64,000 nt of DNA from Cristatella mucedo (Eukaryota > Bryozoa > Phylactolaemata > Cristatellidae), in NCBI GenBank assembly GCA_009760855.2, contig WPIO01000043.1:370001-434000 (forward strand). The letters run 5' to 3'. The notes under the pieces were generated by a model, which made no database searches, was not told the DNA's origin, and saw nothing but the letters and a program-made list of their open reading frames with translations. The number at the start of each line of letters is the position of its first letter. The stretch's first letter is position 1. This document shows, in pieces, positions 10,740-24,284 of the stretch. The translations under genes and the position numbers were made by a program.

Positions 10740-12074
10740 TATCGTAAGCAGCTCATATCGGGGTAGAGAGTGACTCACTGAGGGTTGGTATTGGTTGAAG
10801 AAAGCGAATTTGAATTTTGAATCAGGAGATACATTTCAGATCCTGCATTATTATATAACTCTACAGCTACGTTTTTCTGTTACAAGCGTCCCAATTAACA
10901 TGCTAAAAGAAAGTCTTGTAGTCTGGGTGTAGTCGGGATGCAGGCCGGTTCTCGGCTTTGGTGCACTGTCCTTCCTATGCTTAACTGCTGCGAGGGAGCA
11001 CTGGCGGTGAGCACAACCTAAAGTAGACACTGATATCTACGGTTGGCTGCTGCCGTGTTGGAGCTGTGAGGGAGCGAGATCCGTCTGCTGCTGTGCTAGA
11101 GATGGTTGGGAATAGATAAATTCCTGGAGCTTGATACGATGTTTTGTTGGCTCCTTATTCTGTCTACTATTGCTACAGTTCTAACTTATTTTAATAGATC
11201 CCATTTCGCGGCATCTCAATTTTCATTTAAGATACCTTAACTCCTTGGCTGTGTCCTCCTTATACTAAATACTGCCTGATGAGTCTAAAAATCGTACCAT
11301 GAGTATAATTTTTTGAATGATTGGGCAGTTTCTCCAAGCAAACTTAACTCTAGTGTTGACCATACCATTAGCTCACCTGTTCCCAAAGCTTAAAGATCAC
11401 TCTCGACTGACATAATGGCAGCCATTTATTTGAAAATGCATGACTATATGCTTGAAATTCACTTGTACCTCACAGACGATTTTAAGTATGTTATAACCTT
11501 CGTTCGTGTGCTTATGCAGATTGGCACTGCAAAGGTATGGCTATTACAGTTAGTGCTCTTTTTTTATCTGACGAAAGTCAACTAGTTTGATTTTATGATC
11601 TCTCGGAGAAAGATTTACGTCTTAATTAAGTTTATTTTTTGAGAAACCCTGTGATTTTATCTAGCTAAATAACTTATCTATAATTATTATTCTTGCTGCG
11701 ACTTGAATATCACTCGTTCAATCGCATTTTACCATCGTCTGGTGGGGCTAACATCTCATTCGCTAGCCCATCAACCTGTGGAGTCTCCTAACGGTATTTT
11801 CTCGCAAGGGTCGATACAGACTCTTTTCGACTAATGCGAATTTTGCATTTTATCTAGCGACATCTTGAGAAATTTTCCGACGCATTTGCATACGAGCTGG
11901 AAATTGCAATACATTTTTGCAAAAAGAGCCTTCAACTGAAGAATCTATATGGCCTTCTTATTTTTTCGTCACTGGAAGACAAAATTAGTACATCTTAACA
12001 CAGAGAAGTAATACCTCTCAAGATTACATGGTTGTTCAACAAACCTTAAAATCGGCAAATACGTAAACAGCTTG
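10740..12074. other. Unidentified DNA
   Basis: No gene or repeat family recognised and no long open frame on either strand. Confidence 0.45.
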
Positions 12075-13245
12075 ATCAGAAGCTGGACCAGTCACGTGTG
12101 AAGCATCGCAGGGGATCATTTCGGCTCCTTACTGTTCTCCATGGATTCTGAACCTGTGGGAAAACTATTTTTGACCCTAGGGATCAGCTATCGATTTCTT
12201 GCTGATGACACTTCCCTGTTGGTCATTTAGGTCATCAGAATCTACTACAGCGATTGATACACCTACTGATTACCTTGAAGACCTTCGATTCTCTATGTGA
12301 AAGATTTTCCTAAGCTATGTGACAATAAAAGTAAACTGCTACTCACAGGACACGGAAATCGTGCGGCTGAACTGGGAGACTTTGCTTTTCTGATAGGTTA
12401 TGCTAATGTCCGACTGTCACCATTTGAATGGGATTTAGATTTCGTCTTTGACAAGAGCCAAAATTTGAAAGCGTCATCACGAAGATCGCCCTTAAAGCAA
12501 TCCATCCCATGAGATCCTCACACGAGATTAAATACGGACTACCTAATGCTGATACTTTTAAAGAATTCAATTAAACTACTTTCCAATAGCCAGGCTATGG
12601 TATTACAATTCCATATTGGCTGGGCTTACGAAATTAGCCACTATGCCATTGCAGCTAGTGATTAATACGGCTGTAGAGCTTCTTAAAAATATTCAAGATT
12701 CAGCCAAGTGTTTCTTTTTCTGAAGAAACCTCGATGTTTCAAGTCTAGCAAAGAATATTGATCAAAGTTGCCAAGCTCAGCATAAACATATTTCGAGGCT
12801 TAGCTCTTACATACCTAGCTGAAATGCTTCAGCAGTTACAACCTGATTGTGCCCTCAGTTCCTTAATGAACAATGAATTAAGCTTGCCCATCCCTGGGCC
12901 TAATGACCGTTGGCGACAAAAGCTTGGGCTGTTACCGTCATAGACTGTAGACATGACTTCTACGAGTCTTTAATAATGACAACCTCTTTCTATATGCGAA
13001 CTATAACGCTTCCTTGCCAGCAGCCTGGCTCCTTGTTACATGCTACTCTTATTCTCTACTGTCCTCCTCAGTCAACGATGCCTCTTCCTTTCTCTTTTGA
13101 CCGGAGAAGTCTGTTGTCAACTAAATTGGTGCTTAAAACCGCTTACTGCTTGTGGGGGCTGAACAAATCTCTCTTAAGTAATACCCACACATTTTGCCTG
13201 GCTTTGAGCAGTTTCATATGGAGACGTTACTACACCAGATGATCA
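12075..13245 (+). mobile_element. LINE-B relic, RT core to C-terminus
   Basis: Old plus-strand copy. It retains a YRFLADDTSLL form of RT motif C near 12190-12220, then KLCDNKSKLLLTGHG (motif D region), a decayed C-terminal region (LRGLALTYLAEMLQQLQ at about 12795-12835) and the post-coding CYLYATHYLN-like region. Stops and frameshifts are frequent. No (ACATT)n tail remains. Confidence 0.75.
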
Positions 13246-13389
13246 ATTTTTTAAGTTATTGTCACAAATCAAAACAATTTGCGACTCATCAACTCAGTAT
13301 GAAGATCACCAATAATTATTCTTGATCTTATCTAACCGTTTCTAATATTACTAAGAACTGATGAATTAATTGCACGAGTATCTAAGAAT

Positions 13390-13527
13390 CAATAATCCAC
13401 TTACATAGCTCGATAAGAGAACTTAATCTCTATTCAGGCGCTTCGCCGATGCCGTTGGGCTTGAGCCCTCGATCTATGCCAGTCCTTGGTCTAGGCCAGA
13501 ACCTTAACCAGTGGGCCGAACCAGCTC
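13390..13527 (-). mobile_element. SINE-1 copy
   Basis: The minus-strand head AGCTGGTTCGGCCCACTGGTTAAGG and the tail GAAGCGCCTGAATAGAGATTAAGTTCTCTTATCGAGC are clear. The inner hairpin AGAGATTAAGTTCTCT is intact. Confidence 0.85.
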
Positions 13528-13562
13528 TGATGATATTTATTTCGAATGGAATTTTAATGATG

Positions 13563-15175
13563 ATAAAAATAAATTTGATATAATGCCCTCAAAAAACTCG
13601 ATCTCTTTCTCAGCAGTTTACAGCTGCTGCAAAGAAAGCATTATCTAATGGTTGGTACTAGCATGCTCAATGAGGACAAGTCTGACCTGATTGAGGGTGA
13701 CATTCACATGGTCAGGATGTAAATATGGTTAGTGGCAGCATGATGCATCGTGCTGAATACCTTACCAGCATCCATAAGCGCATAAAAGATGAATAACATT
13801 GAACCACTAAATGATGTTGCTGTAAATACATACGCTTATAGTTTTTCCGAATGTGGTCAAGTCAACAGATGTCGTGAGGCAAACCGGAGGTGAATTCAGG
13901 CTTCGGGAGCATATGAACTAAAGGCACGATCTCCAAAAAAATTGATGCTCTCACGTAGTGTATGTAAGCATTGAATTTAAAAACGGGATTGTTGTACAAT
14001 GCTTAGCCTGGCGGGCGAGAAGATCTGATAGTAGGCTACAGCCAATGAGTGAAGGGACCTTAAAAATGAGTAGCAGAACATTGAACTCGGTGCTCTGTTT
14101 GACGGGAAGCCAGTGCAGGTCAGTGAGAAGTAATGGGATGGGCCGACTGTGGAGCTAACGACAGGAAAGCATAGCCGTTTTGGAGTTTTGGACAAGCTGT
14201 AAGCGCTTGAATGCACAGGCCAGTAGATCAGCAAGCAGGGAGCAAATGAAATAAAGACGGGTTGTCACAAATAGATTCGCTAATTTAGATGTAGTATTCC
14301 TGTCAAAACAAGCCCAAATTTCAGCAATGTCGTTTAGCTGAAAGTATGCAGACTTAACTGTAGACCTGATGTGGTCGTCTGATGAAAGGTCACTTTATAA
14401 AAGAACAACCAAATTTCATGCAGATTCAACCGGAGATTTGCCCGCAGAGCCAATTGTGAGCGTTAGCCTTTCCAAAAACATCAATCAAAATAGATCTGCT
14501 TATCAATAGTAAGCTAGTTTTATCATCATTCGATTTAAGAACGCTTACTGTCATCCATAGGCTGATGACATTAACCCATGCAGCACGTACAGCTGAGTCT
14601 GATCTGCATAGAAGTGAAAGCCTAGATTTTGGGGATCAAATGGTCAAGAGGGAGAATATAAACCGTGCAACGACCGGGACCAAGCACTGAGCCCTGACCT
14701 ATGTTATACGTCTGAGGATCCTCGGAATATCGGTGTCCATTCACATCAAAACTTTGGAGCCTACCACTGCAAGAGGACCTGAACGATTGTAGTGTAGTGC
14801 CACTGATGCCCAGGCGAGATGTAAGGGGCTCACGACGGACTCGATGATCGATAATAGTAAAACCCGCCAAAAAATTGAGCAAAATAATCAGAGATAATAC
14901 AAGTCTGCATTTATAATTTTTTGTTATACAACCAAAACAATGTTTTCTAGGTGGACTATGAGCTCCGAAACCAGTCTGGAACTAACTAGCGAGGTTTGAA
15001 GTTTCAATATGTGATTTTAGCTGGTCTGCGACCACTCATTCCAGATTTTATTATAGGACAGGTATGCGAAAGGTTTCTTGGAACTTGCTCAGTTTTTCTC
15101 TTGGTCTAGCGTTACTTTTTTAGTAGCAGCTCGACCACTGCATTTTTGGAAGGTCGTGGGACATGAACTGCCCTT
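13563..15175 (-). mobile_element. LINE-A copy, about 1.6 kb, decayed
   Basis: It runs from a tail and hairpin relic (13563-13615) through the 3' UTR, C-terminal region, RT motif C-D area and motif A-B area, to the pre-RT segment near 15170. At 14622-14882 the minus strand still shows FTIIDHRV, LGISGTTLQSFRSSCSGRLQS, VNGHRYSED and SVLGP, corresponding to RT motifs A to B. It is heavily frameshifted and inactive. Confidence 0.85.
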
Positions 15176-17152
15176 CGAAAAAAAAGTGTTATTCTTGGGC
15201 TACTGCACATACTGTGCAAGATTAAATAAATCTGATTTAATTATCTGCAGTGTATGGACCTTGGAGAAATTTCTAAGAGTACGAAAGTACCATGTATTAA
15301 TCAACATGCATAAGCCTAGAGGAAGACATTAAGAGCCGAAGATAAGATGAAATCTTGCCTAGGAACACCTAAATAATCTTGAATGTTTAGTGTACACAGT
15401 TCGTAAATATCAGCAGGGAACTTTCATTGGAGCAAAGAAATGATATTTAATCAGGTTGGAGCGAATATATTTTCCCTAAGTTTATCTAGCATAAGTACAA
15501 AAGCGGTATTTTACTTGTAATGACGTGTTTCGGTTTCAGGATATTGAATGTTTTGGCAATTCTGGGTAGAGCTTATATGAAGTTTATATTTTATAATTTC
15601 AGCCGATGTATTTTCTTGGTGTTGCATTCGAATATTAGCTATAAACTTTACCGTATATTAGTTCCCGGCATACTGGATGCGTCCTGTGCTTGCAGGTTTA
15701 GCCGAGTCATCTCAGAGTTTACCTTGTCACTGCTCTGGAAACTCTGTATGCCATTCAAATGGATACTGTCCTGACGGCTGCGATCCAAGCTGGTTTGAGC
15801 CAGGCTGCCAAATTGGTGGGTATTTTATCGTGTGCAATATTGTACTTTGATTTAATCTGAATAGAATCATAGCTCCCAAGTGCTTCCGGGTTTTAACATG
15901 AAATATTACAAAATTATATGTTAGAATTTAAACCGGTTCTGCAGCTTTCTTCTCAACTTTCACTGAATAACCTACAGCTGTCAGCGTTTTGCTTTACTTC
16001 AGTTGACCTTTTCACCATAGTTGCCCTTGAATTTCAGGAAGCTACCACTTCACTCTACAAGGCATCAGTAGAGCCTTTACTTAATCTCATTGATTTTCAG
16101 AGCAACGTCTAACTAGAATATTGCTAGTGAACAAAAAAGCAGACTAATGTTAAGGTAATGTTACAAAAGCAATTTCGTCATATCATGGCCGGAAGAGTAG
16201 TATTGATTCACCAATCCATTATTCTTTCTTTCGTATCCAGTTATGGTTCGGCAAGACAATACGAGACACAAAGAGCATATATCTTGGATTAGCGTATATT
16301 ATTGGCCGACTGTAAAACTTTAGCATCTCTGAATGGAAACACCTGCCTGACTTTAATTCTATCCATTTGCTTTAAAAAAGCATAACTAAAACCGTAGCCA
16401 ATTCCTGACTGCATTAACTTTGTTTCTGCACAGAGGAGAATACTTCAGCGACTGCAGTCACCAAGTCAAAAAAGCTTGCCGATGATTGCATTGTAAAAGC
16501 AGGCAGATAGATTAAAAATCTCCAAGCTTTAGACGTTTTTCCCATTGCCACAGGGAAAGTATCCGAAGAACAGGTAGCGACCGACGGCCATTGATTGCTT
16601 TGACAGTAATCTATGTTACCTGACGTATATGGATGAATCCATAATCCTAAAAAAGAATAATGTTAGATCAGCTTCTATACATCAAAGCAGCAATCTACAA
16701 CCTCAGTAGTTAATACCGTCAGATTAGTCTATTAGGAACCTTTACTTAGACGGCCAATCTTCAAAATAGCCGGCACAGAGAGAGAGAGGAAGAGAGAGAG
16801 AGAAAGAGAGAGGGAGAGTGAAAGAGGGCTGTGCATATTGGCTAACGCTGTATTTGACAAACATGAGGCCGCCGAAAAGTGTTTGTTAACTACAGCAAGA
16901 TCAATGGTGTTACAAAATGTAAATTTTTACTCCCAAGCCTTATGTAGAGATTATAGTTTCTAAAGAAAGTCAAGTCTGGGCATGTAGTAGTTCTGCCTAG
17001 GTCAGTTCATTGCCTTTGACACCTGATAGACTAACCACGTAGGTATTTTCCTGATTATTATGTTTCCATAAATACCAAATTGAAGTGTTCCTAATTTAAT
17101 GCTTTCTCACCACTTCTCCTACACGACTACAAGAAAGTACTAGATAACAATG
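15176..17152. other. Unidentified DNA with a short GA repeat
   Basis: No recognised gene or repeat family. An imperfect (GA)n run lies at 16778-16826. Two open frames (15520-15774, 15918-16112) have no motif I recognise. Confidence 0.4.
16778..16826. repeat. Imperfect (GA)n microsatellite
   Basis: GAGA-type dinucleotides interrupted by single A or G changes. Confidence 0.9.
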
Positions 17153-18355
17153 ATAATAATAATAATAATAATTCACTTGATAAAGCGCCCTCAGAGAACT
17201 TAATCTCTCTCTAGGCGCTTTAAATTTCCTGCAAAGTGAAATGCAATTGAATGGTAAATAAAATCATGCTTGAAAAACAAACAAAATGAATGATATGGTT
17301 AGGGGTGACATGCACAGGGTCAGCATGCAAATGTAGTTAGTGGCAGCATGCACAGTGTCAGCACGCGTAAGCACGTCAAGGACAAATCACAGGGGCCCCC
17401 TAAATGCTGTCCTAAATAGGTGTGTTTTTCGGTTCCTTTTAAATGTGGTTAGGTCAGGGAATGTTCTGACGCAGGTCGGGAGGAAGTTCCAGGCTTTGGG
17501 AGCATACGAACTAAATGCAGGGTCTCCAAAGGATTTACAGTTTGTACGAGGTATATCTAGACTGCTGGATTTCGAAAAGCAGGTGGTACGATGCTTGGCC
17601 TGATGGGGTAGAATATCTCAGAGATAGGCTGGAGCCATAGAATGAAGGGACCTAAAAGTGAGCGACAAAACCTTGAAGTCAATCCGTTGCTTGACTAGTA
17701 GCCAGTACAGGTTGGCGAGAAGTGGAGTAATGTGGCAACTGCGACGCTCATGACAGACAAGCCTAGCTGTGGAGTTTTGCACCAGCTGCAATCGCCAGAA
17801 CGCACTTGCTGGTAGGCCATTAAGCAGCGAGTTGCAGAAGTCTAGACGGGATGTAAAGAATGAGTGAACCAACTTAGTTTTGGTATCTTTATCTAAACAA
17901 GGCCGAATTTTAGCAATGTTATGAAGCTGAAAATATGCGGATTTGACTGTGGAGCTGATGTGGTCGTCTAACGAGAGGTCGTTTTGGAATATGACACCTA
18001 GATTTCGAGCTGATTCAACTGGAGATATGATGGCAGAGCCAATTTTGAGAGTCAGTCTATCCAATCTCTGGATCACACTGGGTTTGCCCATAACTAGTAA
18101 GTTAGTTTTATCATCGTTAAGTTTCAGAAAATTGGCTGCCATCTATGTGTGGATGTCATCAATGCATGCAGCAAGTGAGTTGAGAGAATTTGAGGTGCTC
18201 GAAGGCTGGGAGGGATCAAAGCAAAGGTACAACTGAGTGTCATCCACATAAAAGTGAATTCCTAGATTGTGCTTGGCAATCACATCAGCAAGAGGCAGAG
18301 TATAAACCGTGAAAAGAACCGGACCTAGTATGGAGCCCTGAGGTACCAGTTAGCT
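17153..18355 (-). mobile_element. LINE-A copy, 3' 1.2 kb, comparatively young
   Basis: The tail is (AATAAT)n, and the terminal hairpin is perfect: outer arms 17182-17189 and 17214-17221, inner arms 17193-17197 and 17204-17208. The 3' UTR follows, then a 174-residue open frame at 17618-18142 (minus) covering the RT thumb-like and C-terminal region: KLNDDKTNLLVMGKP, SPVESARNLGV, DLSLDDHISSTVKSAYFQL and SRLDFCNSLLNGLP. The 5' border is a truncation just upstream of the RT motif B region near 18355. Low decay suggests a recent insertion, but the copy is incomplete and cannot mobilise itself. Confidence 0.92.
17182..17221 (-). other. LINE-A 3' terminal hairpin (type example)
   Basis: In element sense the structure is AAAGCGCC, a short internal loop, AGAGA, loop TTAAGT, TCTCT, GAG, GGCGCTTT. 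The 8-bp outer and 5-bp inner stems pair perfectly. The structure is conserved in most LINE-A termini in the window, sits directly before the (ATT)n tail, and recurs in SINE-1. In stringent-type LINEs, such as eel UnaL2, a 3' hairpin is what the reverse transcriptase recognises. The same role here is inferred. Confidence 0.75.
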
Positions 18356-18534
18356 ACAGAGGCCCAGGTGGCGGTACGTTATCGATGCATTGTCTCTAAC
18401 TATATACTAGCTGCCCGACAAAATTTACTTCCAGTTTGTGAGCCAATGTAAATGCTCCACTGTAAACACATTCTAGCAATTAAATGAGACCCAAGGGCCC
18501 AGGATAGCTTAGCACTGAAGTTAACTATAGAGCA

Positions 18535-18692
18535 AATAATAGCTGATTTAAATGCCTCTTTTGTATTGCTACAGAAGATACTAGGGGGCTATCACCACTG
18601 CTTGCAGGTGGAATAAAGGATCAGCACATCTCGGGATTTGAACCCACGACCTCGGGACCAAGATCGTGAAATGCACCAGCTTTACTATTAGA
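18535..18692 (-). mobile_element. SINE-2 copy
   Basis: The minus strand carries the B box GGTTCAAATCC, the GCAAGCAGTGGTGATAG hairpin block and AAGAGGCATTTAAATCAGCTATT. The A-box end is diverged. Confidence 0.8.
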
Positions 18693-18784
18693 TATAGGGA
18701 TGGTGCTACAGCCGGAGTGATTAGATTTACACTTTTTAATTTTAAAACTACTAGGCATGTCATTATTTTGGAAAGTTATGATTT

Positions 18785-19640
18785 TTTGTAATAATAATAA
18801 AATAGCAATAATACGGTTGATGTAGCATTGTCATATAACTCAATGTTTTTTTAGGGGCCAAGAATGCACGATCGAATCGTTAGTGGTAGCAAGCTCAATA
18901 AGCCAGAAGAATAACAGAGTTTAAATTTAAGTGCACAGGGTCTGCATGCATGCAGGGTTAGTAGCAGCATATACGGTGTTAGTACAAATAATAAGATACA
19001 AGAAGAATTACAGAGACCAACTTTACGATGTGATAAATATATGAGTTTTATTCAATGTTGAGGTCAGGAGATACAGCGATACAATTCAGAAGTTTCTTCC
19101 AGACGTTGTTAGGATGCGAACTAAAGTAGCACGATCCAAAGGGCTTGAGATTCGTATTAGGTATGGGTTAACAATTAAATTCCAAAAAGCGGTTGGCTCC
19201 ATACTTAGCAAGCTAAGGGAATAGATCTGATATGTAGGCTAAAACCAAAGAATGAAGATACAAAAAAGAAGTGAGTGACAGAATCTTGAGACGATGCCTT
19301 GCTAGACTGATAACCAGTGGAGGTCGGGGAGAACCGGTGTGATACAGCAACTGCAACCATATAATAGCTGACAAGCATAGCTGCAGAGTTTCGCATCAGC
19401 TGTAAGCACCTGAGAGCACAGTCCGGTAGACCAGCAAGCAGTAAGTTTCAGAAGTCATGACATGATGTCAGAAATGCATTTATCAATTTATGTGTGGCAT
19501 CCCCGTTTAAAAAGGCCCACATTTTTGCCATGCTATTTAGCTGAAAGTGGGCAGACTTGACTGAGGAGCTTATTCGGTCATTTATTGAAAGGCCAAATTA
19601 GAACACGACACTTGAATTTCGTGCAGATTTAACAGAACGT
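18785..19640 (-). mobile_element. LINE-A relic
   Basis: Old minus-strand copy covering the tail, 3' UTR and C-terminal region. The motif order matches 17153-18355, but the terminal hairpin is nearly unrecognisable. The 5' end abuts the tail of the next LINE-A copy at 19643. Confidence 0.75.
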
Positions 19641-19642
19641 AA

Positions 19643-20890
19643 TAATAATAACAAGAATAATAATAATAATGCACTTGATGAAGCGCCCCCAGAGAACTCA
19701 ATCACTCTCTGAGCGCTTTACATTTGCTGGAAATGCAATTGAATGGCTAGTAATAAGATGCTTAATAAACAAACAAAATGAATAACATGGTTAGGGTTGA
19801 ACTGCACAGGGTCAGCATGCAAATGTGGTTAGTGGCAGCATGCACAGTGTCAGCACACATAAGCACATGAAGGACGAATCACGGGACCCACTAAATGCTG
19901 TCCTAAATAGGTGTGTTATTAAGTTCTCTTTAAATTTGGTCAGGTCAGGGGATGTTGTGACGCAGGTCGGGAGGGAGTTTCAGGCTTTGGCAGTATGCTG
20001 GCAGATCCGTATGCTGGCAGATCCGACTGTGAGCTTTAACCTTATCAATTTCTATATCACAGATGGTTTTCCCATCACTAGTAAGTTCGTTGTATCATCA
20101 TTCAATTTAAAAACGTTGTCTACGCATGGATGTGATCAATGCATTCAGCATGAAATTTGAGAGAATTCACCTGCTGGAGGGCTGGGAGGGATGAATGCAA
20201 AGGTACAACCTAGTTTCATCTGCAATGAAATGAAATCCTAGATTGTGCTTGTCAATCACATCGGTGAGAGGGAGAGTAGAAGCCGTGAAAAGACGGGACC
20301 TCTGAAGCCTCCCACGTATCCAATACTTCAGAGATTATTCGGATGATATTTGTCCATTCACAACAATACTTAGGCGGCTCCCGTTAAGAAAGGACCTGAA
20401 CCATTTTAATACAGTGCCCGTGATGTCCAGGCCAGATACACACTCAAGAAGGACTTTGTGATCGATAGCATCAATAGATGCAGAAAAATTGAGCTAATTA
20501 GGCAGAGGTTCTTTACCTAAGTCAACATTCCTATGTAGGTTGTTGTTAAACCTAATAAACTTTAACTCAGTGGAGAGATTAGCTCTAAAACCAGAGTGAA
20601 ACTTTGAAAAAAAAACTTTGAAGTTTCAATACACAAGTTCAGCTAGTCTGCCACGACTTGTTCCAGTGTCTTTGATAAGAAAAGTAAAAGGTAGACTGTG
20701 CGGAAGTTGCTCAGTTCTCTAGACTAGTGTGACCTTTTTGAATAGAGGCCTGACTACAGCCTTTTTGAAAGGGGCTGGCACATTTCCCGAGGCTGGTGAC
20801 ATATCTATGATGCTAGTTATGCATGGCAACAGCAGACCAATGCATTGTAGAACCAAGGCAGTTGGAATGGCAACGGAAGCACTAGTTTAG
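19643..20890 (-). mobile_element. LINE-A copy with internal loss
   Basis: It has a clear (AAT)n tail and hairpin at 19643-19720 and a 3' UTR very close to 17250-17420. The C-terminal region is largely missing, with a short duplicated GCAGATCCGTATGCTG-like stretch at about 20001-20025. The RT motif A-C area and pre-RT region follow, up to about 20890. Confidence 0.8.
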
Positions 20891-21029
20891 AGTGAAATTC
20901 TGAGGTTCTTTTAACGTTGAGTGGCTTTTATTATCCTCTCTCAGTGTAGGAAAAATTGCTGCGATGAATGTGCTAAAATTTTCTATAAACTCAGAACAAG
21001 AGTTGTGATTAGCTTTTGCTAGAGGGCAT

Positions 21030-21330
21030 GGAGTAATTTAAGCAGGGGCATAACTGAGTGTCCTACGCAGAGTAACGAAATAAAAGGTTAAGCTTGGCGA
21101 CTACATAGGGGAGAATATGAACTCTAAAAAGACAGAAACCATGCATAGAGCCCTGTATTACCTTGTACTTTCCGGTTTCAGCCAAAAATATGTTTTTTTT
21201 CGCATCATTACTTTGGAGATTCCCATTCAAACAGGACCTAAACTCTTGTTGTGCATTGCCAGTAATGCCGTGGCGAGACGACATGTACTCTAAGGACCTG
21301 GCGATTGGTAGCATAAAAAGCCACCTCAAG
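21030..21330 (-). mobile_element. LINE-A fragment (RT motifs A-C)
   Basis: Minus-strand similarity to the LINE-A segment with RSCLNGNLQS and FRVHILP (motif B side). It is about 300 bp, with no 3' UTR or tail attached. Confidence 0.65.
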
Positions 21331-22234
21331 ACCTAACCAAACAAGAGACCTTAGTATTTATTGGTTGAGTTTAAGTCTTAATGAATTAGTTAAGCCTATT
21401 AGGTTAGTCTATGGCATCTGATGTACTTCAGTGATGTAAGTAGACATTTCTTTAATTAACAACAATTATGATATATTAACTGTCGGCCGTGTGGGTTTCC
21501 ATCTTCTGAGGTAGGCCTATTTCGAATGGAAGGGTACAGCTCAGGTGATTTCACTGGCTTCAATTGCACTGCAGCTTTAATGCACCTTAACTAAAAGATT
21601 TTTAAGAATATTTACATATTTATCAAAGTTATGGCTGATTTTCGTAGTTCTCTTTGAGTTCGTAGTATGGATAATGTAGTGCTAGTCACCATGGGTCATG
21701 AAATTTAGGCTACCTGGGCACCAACTCGTTCAAACTAAAACGATCAGCTTGAGCTGTAGAAGGGTCTATTACTCGGCTTGATAGTTGTAAAATAGTGCAA
21801 TACCATACCTCAAAGCTATAAAATTAAATTCCTATTTGGCATTTTGAATGCATTTTTGTGTCGGTTGTGTTAGATGTTTTATCTCACCAAACTTACCGGT
21901 TTGTTTCACGTCCAGTCATTAGGCTAAACTGCCCCTTCAAAATCAGGCGCAATCGTGGAAAAGCAAAATCATGTATCTTTGCATTTTGAATAGTTAAACA
22001 TGAATCTAAAATTGAGTAAATTATTGCCTATGTAAATGTTTTCTGAGCATTCCTCCCTCACAGGACAATGAAACGTAGGTACTAAATGGCAGTTACTGAC
22101 AATGGCCTGACCGGCTTCTTTGACTGAGAGCTGACTAAACCCGAGTACAACCGACATACCCTGATGAGATTCTCAAAAAACATAACTCATTCGTATTCAC
22201 TTGTACAAAGCTCTAAGATGACTAATGACAATGC
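21331..22234. other. Unidentified DNA
   Basis: No gene or repeat family recognised. Confidence 0.45.
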
Positions 22235-22325
22235 AGGGGCTTCACATGTGACTCGAGACTCGAGCCAGTGACGGCAGCCAGACCTTGGTTGAGGCAAGCA
22301 GCTTAATTGCGGGGCCAAACCAGTG
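22235..22325 (-). mobile_element. SINE-1 head fragment
   Basis: The head (CTGGTTTGGCCCCGCAATTAAGCTGC) and the duplicated CTCGAG B-box-like site are present, but the hairpin tail is missing. The next base begins a LINE-A tail. Confidence 0.7.
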
Positions 22326-23240
22326 TAATATTAATAACAATAATAATAACGCACTTAATAAAGCCCCCTTAGAGAACTCAATCTCTACCTAGGTGCTTTA
22401 CATTTGCTGCAAAGGGAAACACGATTGAATGGTGGCAATTATCATGCTCATAAACAATATGAATAACATAGTTATGGGTGAGGTGCACAGGGTCAGCGTG
22501 CAAATGCGGTTAGTGGTATCATGCAGTGTCAGCTCACACAGGCACGTGAAGGACGAATCACTGGTACCCACTAAATGCTGTCCTAAAAAGGTGTGTTTTT
22601 AAGTTCATTTTAAATTTGTTTGAGTCAGGGGATGTTGTGACGCAAGTCTGGAGTGAGTTCCAGGCTTTGAGAGCATACGAACTAAATGCACGGTCTCTAA
22701 AAGATGTGAGGTTTCAACGAAGTAATGGTAAACTTTTGGATTCAAAAAAGCGATTGGTACAATGCATGGCCTGGGGGTAGTATATCTGAGAGATAGGCTG
22801 GAGCCAAAGAATGAACTAACCTAAAAGTGAGCCACAAAACCTTGAAGTCAATCCGTGACTTGACTGGTAGACGGTGCAGGTCGGCGAGAACTTTTGTGAC
22901 GTAGCAACTTCAAGACTCACAAAAGACATGCCTAGCTGCACAGTTTTGTACCAGCTGTAGTCGCCTGATTGCACATGCTGGTAGGCCAACAAGCAGTAAG
23001 CTACAGAATTCATGATGAAATGTCACAAATTTACGGACCAACTTAGACGTGGTATGCTTATCTAAACGAGCCTCAATGTTAGCAATTGTGTGTATCTGAA
23101 AGTTGACAGACTTGATTTTGGAGCTGATGAGGTCGTCTAGCGGGAGGTCACTTTGGAACGTGACACCTCGATTTCGAGCTGATTCAACAGGAGAAATGAT
23201 GGCAGGACCGATTTTGAGCGTCTGCCTGGAATCCATGCAT
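22326..23240 (-). mobile_element. LINE-A copy, 3' 0.9 kb
   Basis: Tail, hairpin (arms slightly mutated: AAAGCCCC), full 3' UTR and C-terminal coding region. The minus strand retains SPVESARNRGV, DLPLDDLISS and LQLVQNCAARHV. The 5' end is truncated just inside the motif D region. Confidence 0.87.
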
Positions 23241-24284
23241 GCCCCATAGATATATCACAACTTGTGGAGGAGTAGCCATTTCCCGCACCCATTCTTTAAT
23301 ATCAATCACTTTCCGTCATTTCAAATAATTATTTTCAATCTTGTTTTTAGCTCGTCCGACAGCTATCTGCAAATAGCGACAGCATCATTTGGCCCGCAGA
23401 TACCAGGCCAACCTTTATCTAAGAATTCCTAGACATAATTTCGTCATGACTCCAAAAATTAAATCCATTTTTGTAACTGGTGATTGTAACATTAATTCAA
23501 TTAGGACAATAGTTTTAAGATGGGGTTAAGTGTAAAAAAATAGCGTGTTCTGCGAAACCAACGTTACGTGAGTTCAGAGGGTGTGATGCAACGCCGTGTG
23601 CAGTATCTCTCACCTCTTCTACCTCACTAACAAAGAATTTAGAGAAGATATCAACAAGTTCAACACAAGAGATAAATATTCAATAACTAACCAGGGAATG
23701 ATTGAGGAAACCAACGCTGGTGTACTTATGTGTTTTCAGACTCTGCTAATGCGACCGCATTTTACTAACAAGAACTTTGCTTTCCTTGAGATTGATTAGT
23801 ATGAGAGACGTTCTTGTGTATGTTTGTCGTGATGTTTGGTACGTTGTCTTATGCATATGCTATGAAGATTGAGCTAGCTTAATGTCCCATTTGCCATCCA
23901 GGTGAGGACTCACAATAAGCTTAAGCTGAAATCTAAACAATTTACTCATTTCAGCTAGTGACTGGTTGTAGCTTTCGAAGATTTATGACAGCTCGGAAAA
24001 CAAATTAGACAGCACAGAGAAAAGAAAATGCTCTCTGTGACAGCACTAATTGTAAAGATGTAGAGCTTTCGCTATTCACAGTTAGCTTGGCATGCACATT
24101 TCGGCTTGCAAATAAACTAAATAATACACTTGCTTGGTCAGATAAGCAGAAATTACAAATTCGATGTGATGCTAGCATTCGGTTGCTGGGGACACTTTGG
24201 TTGAGTGTGTGCCACTTAATAGGGTTATGGTTGGATACGTGCACCACTAGAGAAAAATAGTCAGTCATGGTGCAAAAAAACCCG
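23241..24284. other. Unidentified DNA
   Basis: No gene family or repeat family recognised. A short open frame at 23596-23799 has no motif I know. Confidence 0.45.
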